Position numbers and translations under genes: made by a program | Assembly: GCF_902459615.1 (NCBI RefSeq) | Contig: NZ_CABPSA010000011.1 | Span: forward strand, 62,001 to 126,000 | DNA length: 64,000 bases | DNA from: Pandoraea commovens | GTDB taxonomy: Bacteria; Pseudomonadota; Gammaproteobacteria; Burkholderiales; Burkholderiaceae | Direction of reading: 5' to 3' | The notes under the pieces: generated by a model | What the model saw: only the letters and a program-made list of their open reading frames with translations | Told to the model about the DNA's origin: nothing | The model's database searches: none | Shown: positions 18,001-25,944 of the stretch, in pieces | Numbering within the stretch: position 1 is the first letter of the stretch | How the letters are laid out: each line of letters starts with the position of its first letter

Positions 18001-20031
18001 GCCATCACGGCGCGCGGCGCGTGGGAGTCCGTCAAGCGGCACTTCAGCGAGATGGGTGTCGATACGCAGACGCAGGACTTCACGGTGGTGGGCATCGGCG
18101 ATATGTCGGGCGACGTGTTTGGCAACGGCATGTTGCTCTCGAAACACATCCGGCTCGTGGCGGCGTTCGATCACCGTCACATCTTCCTCGATCCCACCCC
18201 GGATGCCGCGACCTCGTTTGCCGAGCGCGAACGGCTGTTCCAGTTGCCGCGTTCCAGTTGGGCCGACTACGACGCGACGCTGATTTCCAAAGGGGGCGGT
18301 ATCTTCCCGCGAACGGCGAAAGCGATTGCGCTGTCGCCGGAGATGCGCGAGTGGCTCGGCACCGAAGCCACTGAAATGGCGCCGAACGATTTGCTGCGTG
18401 CGTTGCTGAGCGCACCCGTCGATCTGCTCTACAACGGCGGCATCGGCACTTATGTGAAGGCGAGCACCGAAACGCATGCGCAAGTCGGCGACCGCGCGAA
18501 CGACGGGCTGCGCGTGAACGGCGCAGAACTGCGCTGCAAGGTCGTGGCCGAGGGCGGTAACCTCGGGCTGACGCAGCTCGGACGCATCGAGTACGCGCAG
18601 CACGGCGGTCGTATCAACACCGACGCCATCGATAACTCGGCAGGTGTCGATTGCTCGGACCACGAGGTCAACATCAAGATTCTGTTGGGCCTCGTCGTGA
18701 CCGACGGCGAAATGACGCTCAAGCAGCGCAATACGTTGCTCGCAGAGATGACGGAAGAAGTCGGATCGCTCGTGTTGCGCGACAACTATCTGCAAACGCA
18801 GGCGTTGTCGCTCGGGCGTCTGCGCTCGGCGTCTGCGCTCGATGGAGACGCTCGCTTTATGCGGTATCTGGAGCGCGCACAGCGGCTGGCACGCGCCATC
18901 GAGTTCCTGCCGGACGACGAAGCCCTTGATGCGCGTCGCGCGGCGGGCGCCGGGCTGACCTCGCCGGAGCGCGCCGTCCTCATGGCGTACAGCAAGATGT
19001 GGCTCTACGACTTGTTGCTGGCGAGCGATCTGCCGGACGCCGAATTCGTGGCCGACGGATTGCCGTCTTACTTCCCGACGCCACTGGCGAGCCGCTGTGG
19101 CGCGGCGATGCTGCGTCATCCGCTCAAACGGGAAATTCTCGCGACGATGCACGCCAATGCACTCGTCAACCGGGCGGGCGTAACGTTCGTGCATCGCCTG
19201 AGCGAAGAGACGGGCGCTGAGCCAGCCGATGTCGTACGCGCCAGTCTCGCCGCGCGCGGGGCGTATGGACTCGACGCCTTGTGGCTCGACATCGATGCGC
19301 TGGACGCCCGGGTGTCGCACGAGACGCAGGCGTCGCTCTTCACGGCAATTGCGCAGTGGCACGAGCAGGCCACGCTGTGGTTCCTGCGTCGGCGGCTGAC
19401 CGACGTGCCGCAGACCGTGGAGCGCCTGCGCAGTGTGCTCGATCCGATTCTCCCCACGCTCGACACGCTCGTGAGCGGCGAAGCGGCGGATGAAGCCCGC
19501 ACGCGCTGCCAGACCATGATCGACGCCGGTGTGCCGCCGCGGCTCGCGCAAACGGCGGCAGGTGTCGGTGCACGCGTGGCGTTGCTCGACATCGCCGAGG
19601 TCGCGAGTACCAGCGGATGCGAGCCGTCGCTCGCGGCGCAGGTGTACTTCGCGCTCGACGCGCCGCTGGGCTACGGCTGGTTGCAGACGGGCGTGCTCGG
19701 CCTGCCGATGCAAACGCACTGGCAGCGTCTCGCGCGAGCGACCTTGCTGGAGGAGTTGTCGGTGTTGCGTCGACGTCTGACGGCGAGCGTGCTGGAAGGC
19801 GGGAAGGGGACGGGGACGGGGAAGGGGAAGGGGACGGGGAACGATGCGGCTGCATCACCGGAGGCTGCCGACCAGAGTCCGGCCGCCCGGCTCGTCGCCG
19901 GATGGCAGCAGACGCACACCGAAGCGCTCGCCCGTTATCACCGGGTGCTGGCCGACCAGATCGCCGTCGGTAACGCCGACCTTGCTATGTTGTCAGTGAG
20001 CCTGAAATCCTTGGCGGAAGTCGGGCGCTGA
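15040..20031 (+). CDS. NAD-specific glutamate dehydrogenase, large (~180 kDa) type
   Basis: This 1663-residue cytoplasmic enzyme oxidatively deaminates glutamate to 2-oxoglutarate with NAD. The N-terminal ~700 residues are the regulatory ACT-like region of the large GDH family. The catalytic region (~800-1300) contains GGLRWSDRREDFRTEVLGL, NTVIVPVGSKGGFV, GIGDMSGDVFGNGML and GGNLGLTQLGRIEYAQHGG, as in GDH-180 enzymes. The ATG at 15040 is preferred over GTG at 15034 because GAGG lies at 15031-15034. Two low-complexity inserts are unusual: a Gly/Ser run at 17410-17448 and a GK/GT run at 19801-19841. The gene is monocistronic. Confidence 0.95.
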   Translation: MPANPEEKVRQHMAEVVAMARERAPEVAALFEPFVQQYYGLADAEDVVSRSVADLYGAAMAHWQLGQKFVSGEPRIRIYNPTLDQHGWHCSHTVVEIVNDDMPFLVDSVTMEINRQGLALHSAFHPVYRIRRDAAGKRLSVAPGSSPAGKEGEDDGSRFESYIHIEVDRFSEPERIQALVDGLQRVLGDVRAAVDDWRAMQAAAHAAIESLTERAAQQGVAAQERAEIDEAQAFLDWMLQRHFTFLGYRDYELVERDGEHYLQGVPGTGLGVLRESRRDASTPDVTRLSPGAIGIVQASAPIFLTKANSRASVHRPGYLDYVGVKRFDAQGKVCGERRFLGLYTSTVYMVPADEIPLVRRKVAEVIRRAGFLPNGHLAKTLETILEQYPRDELFQIDVEQLADIALGILRLQERQRTRLFVRRDRFDRYVSCLVFVPREKFNTDLRVRVQNLLLAAYHGTGVEFTPQLSESMLARIQITVRTEPGHVPEVDVNELEARIVETTRRWQDDLSDALREQLGEERGTRALRRYAQAFPAGYREDYAARVAVRDVELIEPLLNAPQPAQTTPSGSSGATPLAMQLYRPLEAAPGTLRFKIYQAGEPIALSRSLPMLEHLGVRVNDERPYRIEPSDTGVVWMHDFGMTSLDGADVDLEHARARFEDAFARIWAGDVENDDLNRLVLQAGLTWREVRILRAYAKYIRQVGSTFSNAYIENALTGNPSIAGMLVRLFLARFDPSLSAEVRESRAEQLRTQIHTALEDVPNLDEDRILRQFLGVLEATLRTNYFQTAQGGSGGSGGRGGGAQKAYLSFKFDPSKVPGLPEPKPMFEIWVYSPRVEGVHLRGGRVARGGLRWSDRREDFRTEVLGLVKAQMVKNTVIVPVGSKGGFVVKQPPSPGDRDAYLAEGVACYQTFLRGLLDLTDNYVDGQLVPPPQTVRIDGDDPYLVVAADKGTATFSDYANAISAEYGFWLGDAFASGGSVGYDHKKMAITARGAWESVKRHFSEMGVDTQTQDFTVVGIGDMSGDVFGNGMLLSKHIRLVAAFDHRHIFLDPTPDAATSFAERERLFQLPRSSWADYDATLISKGGGIFPRTAKAIALSPEMREWLGTEATEMAPNDLLRALLSAPVDLLYNGGIGTYVKASTETHAQVGDRANDGLRVNGAELRCKVVAEGGNLGLTQLGRIEYAQHGGRINTDAIDNSAGVDCSDHEVNIKILLGLVVTDGEMTLKQRNTLLAEMTEEVGSLVLRDNYLQTQALSLGRLRSASALDGDARFMRYLERAQRLARAIEFLPDDEALDARRAAGAGLTSPERAVLMAYSKMWLYDLLLASDLPDAEFVADGLPSYFPTPLASRCGAAMLRHPLKREILATMHANALVNRAGVTFVHRLSEETGAEPADVVRASLAARGAYGLDALWLDIDALDARVSHETQASLFTAIAQWHEQATLWFLRRRLTDVPQTVERLRSVLDPILPTLDTLVSGEAADEARTRCQTMIDAGVPPRLAQTAAGVGARVALLDIAEVASTSGCEPSLAAQVYFALDAPLGYGWLQTGVLGLPMQTHWQRLARATLLEELSVLRRRLTASVLEGGKGTGTGKGKGTGNDAAASPEAADQSPAARLVAGWQQTHTEALARYHRVLADQIAVGNADLAMLSVSLKSLAEVGR
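17410..17448 (+). repeat. Gly/Ser-coding low-complexity insert in the GDH gene
   Basis: Thirteen codons encode GGSGGSGGRGGGA, with near-repeats of GGTGGAAGT. It lies between the N-terminal region and the catalytic domain, where a flexible linker would be tolerated. Confidence 0.7.
19801..19841 (+). repeat. G-tract hexanucleotide repeat in the GDH gene
   Basis: Seven consecutive G-tracts of 3-4 bases are separated by AA or AC dinucleotides, giving an in-frame hexamer repeat (GGGGAM) that encodes alternating Gly-Lys/Gly-Thr. This fits the sequence rule for a G-quadruplex on the coding strand and is prone to slippage in 6-bp steps. Confidence 0.75.
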
Positions 20032-20276
20032 CGTCGAACGATGCCGCTCAAACGCTTGTCGCGCGGGGCTGTGGGCGATTAGCCCCGCACGGCAAGCAAC
20101 GGCAGCAGGGTACCGCTGTTCGTCGTCGCAGCAACATTTTTTAAGCGTTTACACAAAAGCGGCGAAACGGCGTATGATCCGGGAAAACCCTAGGATTGAG
20201 ATGACCCGCGCGCATGCTTGCCCGTCGCGCGGGTGGTCGCGTCCTGGGGTTTCGTCGATTCCTGATCCCCTGCGCA

Positions 20277-21524
20277 ATGCCTACCGACACCCGCCCTGCG
20301 AACGGCCAGTTCGCCACGACGTTGCAGATCGTCTCCACCGTGTTCTTCACGTTCCTCTGCTATCTGACGATCGGCTTGCCGCTCGCTGTGCTGCCGTCGT
20401 TCGTGCACGTGGATCTGGCTTACAGCTCTGTGATCGCCGGGCTGGCGATCAGCGTCCAATATCTCGCGACACTGCTCTCTCGCCCGTATGCCGGACGCAC
20501 GGCCGACGCCTGGGGCCCGAAGCGCACGGTGCTGTGCGGTCTGGTCGCGTGTGGCGCATCCGGCTTGCTCGTGGCGTTGGGCGGTGTGTTCTCCGGTGTG
20601 CCCTGGCTGGCGCTGCTCGCGCTGATCGTCGGACGCCTCGTGCTCGGCTTCGGTGAAAGCTGGGTGTCGACGGGCGCGATTATGTGGGGCATCGGACAAG
20701 TCGGGCCGTCGCACACGGCGCGGGTGATTTCGTGGAACGGTGTTGCGACATACGGCGCGCTCGCGCTTGGCGCACCGCTGGGCGTGGCACTCAACAATGC
20801 GTACGGCATCAAGGCCGTGGGCGCTGCGGTGGCGCTGGCGGGTATCGTCGGTTTGCTGCTGGCTCGCATGAAGCGTGCGACGCCGGTCATTCACGGTGAG
20901 CGACTCGCGTTCCGCGCGGTGCTCGGCCGCGTGATGCCGTTCGGCATGGGACTGGCGCTCGGGTCCATCGGCTTCGGTGCGATCTCGACGTTCATTACGC
21001 TCTACTATGCAAGCCATCATTGGGACAACGCGGCGCTGGCACTGACGGCGTTCGGGCTGTGCTTCATGGGCGTGCGTCTGTTGCTCGGAAGCAGCATTCA
21101 GCGCTTTGGCGGCTATCGCGTCGCGATGGCATCGTTCGCGCTGGAAGCCTTCGGTCTGATCGTGCTGGGTATTGCCCCGACAGGTTTCACGGCGCTGCTC
21201 GGTGCGGCGCTGGCGGGCGCGGGCTTCTCGCTTGTGTTCCCGTCGCTGGGCGTAGCGGCCGTCAACCTCGTACCTGCGCAGAATCGTGGCGCGGCACTCG
21301 GAGCGTACTCAGTGTTTCTCGACGTCGCACTGGGCGTCACGGGACCGGTCGCGGGCCTGATCGTGGGGGCTTACGGGTACGCCGAGGTGTATTTGTGCGC
21401 GGCACTGGCCGCCATCGCCGCCGTGCTGCTGACTCTGTGGATGTCGCGCAATGCCCGTGTGGGCCAACCGCATGACGCTGCGTCGACGGTGACCAAGTCA
21501 GCACAGACCGCGACGTCGTCGTAA
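20277..21524 (+). CDS. MFS transporter, YfcJ/YhhS-like
   Basis: This 415-residue protein has 12 predicted membrane helices. The MFS A-motif equivalent between helices 2 and 3 reads RPYAGRTADAWGPKRT, as in YfcJ/YhhS-type exporters. Substrates of this subgroup are poorly defined (sugars or drugs in some members). The ATG at 20277 gives a short cytoplasmic N-terminus; the frame extends upstream without a ribosome site. It is clearly related to the MFS protein at 31157-32386 (shared GLxLxVxPxFVH, GRTAD, LGxGES and GAGxSLxFPSLG motifs). It stands alone. Confidence 0.88.
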   Translation: MPTDTRPANGQFATTLQIVSTVFFTFLCYLTIGLPLAVLPSFVHVDLAYSSVIAGLAISVQYLATLLSRPYAGRTADAWGPKRTVLCGLVACGASGLLVALGGVFSGVPWLALLALIVGRLVLGFGESWVSTGAIMWGIGQVGPSHTARVISWNGVATYGALALGAPLGVALNNAYGIKAVGAAVALAGIVGLLLARMKRATPVIHGERLAFRAVLGRVMPFGMGLALGSIGFGAISTFITLYYASHHWDNAALALTAFGLCFMGVRLLLGSSIQRFGGYRVAMASFALEAFGLIVLGIAPTGFTALLGAALAGAGFSLVFPSLGVAAVNLVPAQNRGAALGAYSVFLDVALGVTGPVAGLIVGAYGYAEVYLCAALAAIAAVLLTLWMSRNARVGQPHDAASTVTKSAQTATSS

Positions 21525-21571
21525 TCGTCTTTCCGATTCAAGCCTCGCCTCATTCCCACAAGGAGGTCGAC

Positions 21572-21588
21572 GCACGGTCACCGTGCGC
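21572..21588. terminator. Short GC hairpin after the MFS gene
   Basis: A 7-bp perfect inverted repeat CGCACGG / CCGTGCG with a 3-nt loop lies 48 bp past the MFS stop. There is no T-run, so intrinsic termination is uncertain. Confidence 0.3.
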
Positions 21589-21775
21589 CGATCTCAGGGG
21601 AACCTTCCTCCCGTTGCACTGCGCTGTCCTCCCAATTCCGGAGGCGCGAGCGCATTTCTGCAAGTCGTCTGCCGTATCACCGACCTAAATTGAATCCGCA
21701 GCAGCCAGCGCGTCGCGCAGGGTTGCTGCGAGCGCCCTTGCTCATCGCAACGGGCATTCATCTTAGGAGTGTGAA

Positions 21776-21961
21776 ATGAAACAGAACTGGATGATGCGTG
21801 CCGGGTTGATCTCGGCGGCGCTTTGGACACAAATTCCGACGATACAAGCCGCTGAGCTTCCCGGAGTGCAGGCAGCCGATTCACCGTACCAACTGTGCCC
21901 ACCGTGGGACGATGACGAGTGTCAATGTCCCGACCCAACGCTCGTCTGCCGTGAGCGCTGA
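21776..21961 (+). CDS. Small secreted cysteine-containing peptide, unknown
   Basis: This 61-codon gene has a strong ribosome site (AGGAG at 21765-21769, six bases before ATG). The first ~25 residues look like a Sec signal peptide (basic/polar start, hydrophobic centre, cleavage near IQA/AEL). The mature ~36 residues hold four cysteines (C41, C49, C51, C58) and an acidic patch PPWDDDEC, suggesting a disulfide-stabilised periplasmic or secreted peptide. I recognise no family. It ends 4 bp before the convergent stop codon of the MocR gene. Coding status rests on the ribosome site and signal peptide. Confidence 0.6.
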   Translation: MKQNWMMRAGLISAALWTQIPTIQAAELPGVQAADSPYQLCPPWDDDECQCPDPTLVCRER

Positions 21962-21965
21962 GAAC

Positions 21966-23630
21966 TTACCCGGCCGACCCGGCCGACCCGGCCGACCCAG
22001 CCGACCCAGCCGACGTTAACCCGGCGGCTGCGACAATCGCCGCCAGCCGCTTGATCAATCCGGGGATGCGGGACGCGTCCGTATCCCCGTAGCCGATCAC
22101 AAGCCCGTTGTCCGCCGGTTGCGGATCGAGTGCGAAGCTCGATAGCGCGCGAGGGCCGATCCCTTCGCGCTGGGCGGCTTCCACGATGGCTTTGTCCGGG
22201 AAGGCCGCGTCCAGCCGCACCGTCAGATGGAGTCCGCAGCGTTCGCCAATCACCGCGTATGCCGGATCGAAGTGCGTGGCCAGCGCGTCGCGCAATGCCG
22301 TCTGACGCTCCCGGTACAAACGCCGCATGCGCCCCAGATGGCGCGCAAACTGCCCGCTTCGGATGAAGTCGGCGAGTGCCAGCTGTTCGAAGCGATGGCC
22401 ACCGCGCAGGAGTTCGTCGAGCGCGTCGCGGGCCTGCGTCGCGAGTGCGGTCGGCAGAATCAGAAACCCGAGACGCAGTGCCGGGAACATCGTCTTGCTG
22501 AAGGTCCCGACATAGACCACGGGCGCGTCCGGCACCATCCCCTGCATCGCAGCAATCGGCTCGCCCTGATGGCGAAACTCGCTGTCGTAGTCGTCCTCCA
22601 GAATCCACGCGCCGTGACGCCGCGCCTGTGCAATCAGATCGAGACGGCGCGATGCCGACAACACGCTGCCGAGCGGGTACTGGTGCGACGGCGTGACGTA
22701 CACCAGTCGCGGCGGCGAGCGCTCCCACAAGCCGTCGGGAATCACGATGCCTTCGTCGTCCACACGCAGCGCCTGCAATCGCACGTCGCTCGAATGAAAA
22801 GCGGCCTTCGCGCCCCGATAGCCGGGGTCTTCCATCCACACCGTGTCGCCCGGGTCGGTCAGCAACCGCACGCAGAGAATCAGCGCCTCGTGCGCACCTT
22901 CCGTGATGACGACCTGCGAGGCGTCGCACCGTACGCCGCGCGAAATGCGGAGGTGGTCGGCAATGGCTTCACGCAGCGCAGGCTCGCCCAGCGGATCGCC
23001 ATAGTTGTAGTGACGGGGCTGCGCTTCACGCATGACGCGCTCCAGCGTACGTCGCCATGTGCTTGCTGGAAAGCGGGTAAGCGCGGGCACGCCGGGCGTG
23101 AACGGCAGCGGGGTTTCACCCGCGCGTGCGGCGTGCCGGGTGGCGGGCAGGCGTTGAATGCGGCGTGACGGTGACGGTGCGGTCACGACTTCCGGTGCAA
23201 TGTCCGTCGGCGCGACATCCCGCGCGTTCGACTTCGCCACGAGCGCTGCTTGCGCGGCAATGTGCGGATCGAGCGAGAGTTGCGCGACGCGCGTGCCGAG
23301 CCGATGCGGGACGATGAAACCCTCGGCAGCAAGCTGGTCGTAGACGATGGAGACGGTGTTGCGCGACACGGCGAGGTCTTCTGCGAGCGTGCGTGAGGCT
23401 GGCAAACGTGCACCCGCAGGCAGACGTCCTTCGAGAATGGCGTGTTTGAGTCGCGTCAGGAGCTGCTTCTGGAGTGAGACGTTGCGCCCCGGTCCCGTGG
23501 CAAGCGGGCTATCGAACAGGGCGGCAACGTTTTCCGGTGCAAAGGCAGGTGCCGGGGGCGTTGAGTCGGCGCGCGTTTTGGCTACGGATGTCATGGCACC
23601 AAGAGATTCGCGAGGAGTGGTGCTTTTCAT
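21966..23630 (-). CDS. MocR-family regulator (GntR HTH fused to aminotransferase-like domain)
   Basis: In this 554-residue protein, residues ~50-120 form a GntR winged helix (LLTRLKHAILEGRLPAGARL, ASRTLAEDLAVSRNTVSIVY). Residues ~175-535 form a fold-type I aminotransferase-like domain with the PLP lysine in GTFSKTMFPALRLGF and EDDYDSEFRHQGEPIAA. MocR proteins such as PdxR and GabR bind PLP and activate divergent or distant genes. The neighbouring divergent gene is a GNAT acetyltransferase, a possible target. The start may be 23630 or the internal ATG at 23594; neither has a clear ribosome site. The C-terminus ends in a repeated Ser-Ala-Gly tail encoded by a 9-bp tandem repeat. Confidence 0.88.
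   Translation of the reverse strand: MKSTTPRESLGAMTSVAKTRADSTPPAPAFAPENVAALFDSPLATGPGRNVSLQKQLLTRLKHAILEGRLPAGARLPASRTLAEDLAVSRNTVSIVYDQLAAEGFIVPHRLGTRVAQLSLDPHIAAQAALVAKSNARDVAPTDIAPEVVTAPSPSRRIQRLPATRHAARAGETPLPFTPGVPALTRFPASTWRRTLERVMREAQPRHYNYGDPLGEPALREAIADHLRISRGVRCDASQVVITEGAHEALILCVRLLTDPGDTVWMEDPGYRGAKAAFHSSDVRLQALRVDDEGIVIPDGLWERSPPRLVYVTPSHQYPLGSVLSASRRLDLIAQARRHGAWILEDDYDSEFRHQGEPIAAMQGMVPDAPVVYVGTFSKTMFPALRLGFLILPTALATQARDALDELLRGGHRFEQLALADFIRSGQFARHLGRMRRLYRERQTALRDALATHFDPAYAVIGERCGLHLTVRLDAAFPDKAIVEAAQREGIGPRALSSFALDPQPADNGLVIGYGDTDASRIPGLIKRLAAIVAAAGLTSAGSAGSAGSAGSAG
21969..22013 (-). repeat. Five tandem 9-bp units at the 3' end of the MocR gene
   Basis: Three copies of CCCGGCCGA are followed by two of CCCAGCCGA, without spacing. 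They encode the C-terminal (SAG)n tail and end directly before the stop codon, so copy-number change would alter tail length without a frameshift. Confidence 0.85.
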
Positions 23631-23700
23631 CGTACCACTGGCGCGATAACTTAGCCTTGATGATCAAAATGCCCATCCAATTGCCGGAGACGAGAGAGCC

Positions 23701-24426
23701 ATGACCGACGCACCGAACTTCAACGACTACGACCAGCCCATCGGCCCGGCGCTGCCCGACTGGAAGCCGCGCGCGCAGCCCCCGCGCACGCCGGTGAGCG
23801 GCCGGTACTGCCGTCTGGAGCCGATCGACGTCGAGCGTCACGCCAAGGATCTCTTCGACGCCTTCGCCACCGCGCCGGACGGGCGCGACTGGACTTACAT
23901 GAGCGGTGGTCCGTTCCCTGACTTCGACAGCTACTACGCGTATGCGACGAAGCTCGCGGCGTCCACCGATCCGCTGCATCACGCCATCGTCGATCTGGAG
24001 ACGGGCAAAGCTGTCGGCACGCTCGCGCTCATGCGCATCGACCCGGCGAACGGAGTGGTCGAGGTCGGGCACGTGGCGTACTCGCCGTTGCTCAAGCGCA
24101 CGCGTGCGGGCACCGAGGCGCAATATCTGCTGATGCGCCGCGCGTTCGACGAGCTGGGCTATCGGCGCTACGAATGGAAGTGCGATTCGTTGAATGCGCC
24201 CTCGCGCCGTGCGGCGGCCCGCTACGGTTTCACGTTCGAAGGGATCTTCCGCAACGCCATCGTCTATCGCGGGCGCAGCCGGGATACGGCGTGGTTTTCC
24301 ATCACCGATGCGGAATGGCCTGCGATCAGCCGGGGCTTCGAGCAGTGGCTCTCGCCGGAGAACTTCGACGCGCAGGGCCAACATCGCTCGGGACTTGCGG
24401 CATTGATCTCCGCTGCCCGGGCATAA
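23701..24426 (+). CDS. GNAT N-acetyltransferase, RimJ/RimL type
   Basis: This 241-residue protein has the RimJ/RimL layout: GRYCRLEPIDVERHAKDLF at the N-terminal strand, the family's hallmark GHVAYSPLLKRTRAGTEAQY with acetyl-CoA-binding turn, and LGYRRYEWKCDSLNAPSRRA followed by RYGFTFEGIFRNAIVYRG. Such enzymes transfer an acetyl group from acetyl-CoA to an amine, often on proteins, antibiotics or small molecules; the acceptor here is unknown. It is divergent from the MocR regulator with a 70-bp gap and is followed by a strong terminator. Confidence 0.9.
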   Translation: MTDAPNFNDYDQPIGPALPDWKPRAQPPRTPVSGRYCRLEPIDVERHAKDLFDAFATAPDGRDWTYMSGGPFPDFDSYYAYATKLAASTDPLHHAIVDLETGKAVGTLALMRIDPANGVVEVGHVAYSPLLKRTRAGTEAQYLLMRRAFDELGYRRYEWKCDSLNAPSRRAAARYGFTFEGIFRNAIVYRGRSRDTAWFSITDAEWPAISRGFEQWLSPENFDAQGQHRSGLAALISAARA

Positions 24427-24440
24427 CGGCGACGTCAAAA

Positions 24441-24479
24441 CAAAACGGCCCGCCGGGAAATCCCCGGCGGGCCGTTTTG
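24441..24479. terminator. Bidirectional intrinsic terminator
   Basis: A perfect 17-bp inverted repeat with a 5-nt loop. The arms begin with CAAAACGGCC and end with GGCCGTTTTG, giving A-run and T-run flanks on both strands. It lies between the convergent acetyltransferase and AzgA-type permease genes and should serve both. Confidence 0.9.
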
Positions 24480-24534
24480 CTTGTTGCTTGTTATCGGAAC
24501 CGTCCCAATCGACGGTGACGATACCTCGGGTCGA

Positions 24535-25827
24535 TCAGCCCGGGAAGAAGGCGTACTTCAACACGAACAGCACGGCGATCACCCACGCTGCCGGGTGGAC
24601 GTCCTTCGCACGGCCCGTGAACAACTTCAGCACGGCGTACGAGATAAAGCCGAACGCCAGACCGGTGGCGATCGAGTACGTGAACGGCATGGCCAGCGCG
24701 GTCAGGGCGGCCGGCGTGGCTTCCGTGATGTCGTCCCACTCGACGTCGAGCAGTTCGCGCAGCATCAGACCTGCAACATACAGCAGTGCCGGTGCCGCGG
24801 CGTACGCCGGAACCGAGCCTGCCAGCGGGGCGATGAACAGCGCGAGGATGAACAGCACGGCAATCGTCAGTGCGGTCAGACCCGTGCGGCCGCCCGCCTG
24901 CACGCCCGAAGCGCTTTCCACGTAAGCCGTCGTGCTGCTCGTGCCCAGCAGCGAGCCGATGAAGATAGCGATGGAGTCGGCGAAGAGCGCGCGTCCCAAG
25001 CCCTTATAATGCGTGCCTTCGAGCAGACCGGCGCGCTTGGCCACACCCATCAGCGTACCTGTCGCGTCGAACACTTCGACCAGCACGAAGGCCAGAATGA
25101 CGTGGACAAAACCGGCGTGCAGGGCGCCCGGAATGTCGAGCTGGAGGAACGTCGGCGAGAGGCTCGGCGGCATGGCGAACACGCCCTGGAACTGGTTCAG
25201 ACCCAGCACCATCGAGAGCACCGTGACGGCCAGAATGCCGATCAGGATGGCACCGCGAACCCGCAGCGCGTCGAGCACAGCGATCAGGAAGAAGCCGAAG
25301 ATGGCGAGCAGTGCCTGCGGCGAGTGGAGATCGCCCAGACCGATCTTCGTGGCCGGGTTGGCGACGACCACGCCAGCGTTACCGAGCGCGATGATGGCGA
25401 GGAACAGACCGATACCCGCTGCAATCGCACATCGTAACGATTTGGGCACCCCGGCAATGAGCCAGGATCGCACCCCTGTCACGGTCAGGATGATGAACAG
25501 ACACCCTGAGATGAACACCGCGCCGAGCGCCTGTTGCCACGTGTATCCCATCGCGCCCACGACCGTGAAGGCGAAGAAGGCGTTCAGGCCCATACCCGGC
25601 GCCATGCCGATCGGGTAGTTGGCGACAAAGGCCATCACCACCGAGCCGATCGCCGCTGCAAGACAGGTCGCCACGAACACGGCACTCTTGTCCATGCCCG
25701 TCGTGCCGAGGATGTTGGGGTTGACGAAAATGATGTACGACATGGTGAGGAAGGTCGTCAGACCCGCCACCATTTCCGTGCGTACATTGGAGCCATGCTC
25801 CTCGAGTTTGAAGAATTTGGTCAGCAA
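24535..25827 (-). CDS. AzgA-type purine permease (guanine/hypoxanthine or adenine)
   Basis: This 430-residue membrane protein has about 13 hydrophobic segments. Family hallmarks are seen: TEMVAGLTTFLTMSYIIFVN at the N-terminus, YPIGMAPGMGLNAFFAF and GTSSTTAYVESASGVQAGGR, the last two lining the purine site of the AzgA/GhxP/AdeP branch of NCS2 transporters. It imports purine bases with protons; adenine versus guanine/hypoxanthine cannot be decided here. The start is a TTG at 25827 with a good AAGGAGAG six bases upstream, and no ATG fits the family N-terminus. A second, distinct nucleobase permease lies at 2681-4051. Confidence 0.92.
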   Translation of the reverse strand: MLTKFFKLEEHGSNVRTEMVAGLTTFLTMSYIIFVNPNILGTTGMDKSAVFVATCLAAAIGSVVMAFVANYPIGMAPGMGLNAFFAFTVVGAMGYTWQQALGAVFISGCLFIILTVTGVRSWLIAGVPKSLRCAIAAGIGLFLAIIALGNAGVVVANPATKIGLGDLHSPQALLAIFGFFLIAVLDALRVRGAILIGILAVTVLSMVLGLNQFQGVFAMPPSLSPTFLQLDIPGALHAGFVHVILAFVLVEVFDATGTLMGVAKRAGLLEGTHYKGLGRALFADSIAIFIGSLLGTSSTTAYVESASGVQAGGRTGLTALTIAVLFILALFIAPLAGSVPAYAAAPALLYVAGLMLRELLDVEWDDITEATPAALTALAMPFTYSIATGLAFGFISYAVLKLFTGRAKDVHPAAWVIAVLFVLKYAFFPG

Positions 25828-25944
25828 CGCGCTCTCCTTGTGACTTTGTTATGCCGTTGTCCGTGTGCAGCGGGGGCGCGCGCATTGTACTGCGCGCGAG
25901 CCCGTGCCACTGATTTTGTCAGGCGACTGCTTGCGTCGAGTCTG

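Noticed and set aside
17785-19719. 644-codon minus-strand frame inside the GDH gene
   Set aside because: Shadow of the NAD-glutamate dehydrogenase frame, with no recognisable protein features.
21969-22013. Possible CRISPR-like or intergenic repeat array
   Set aside because: Units are 9 bp with no spacers and are translated as the MocR C-terminal tail, so this is a coding microsatellite.
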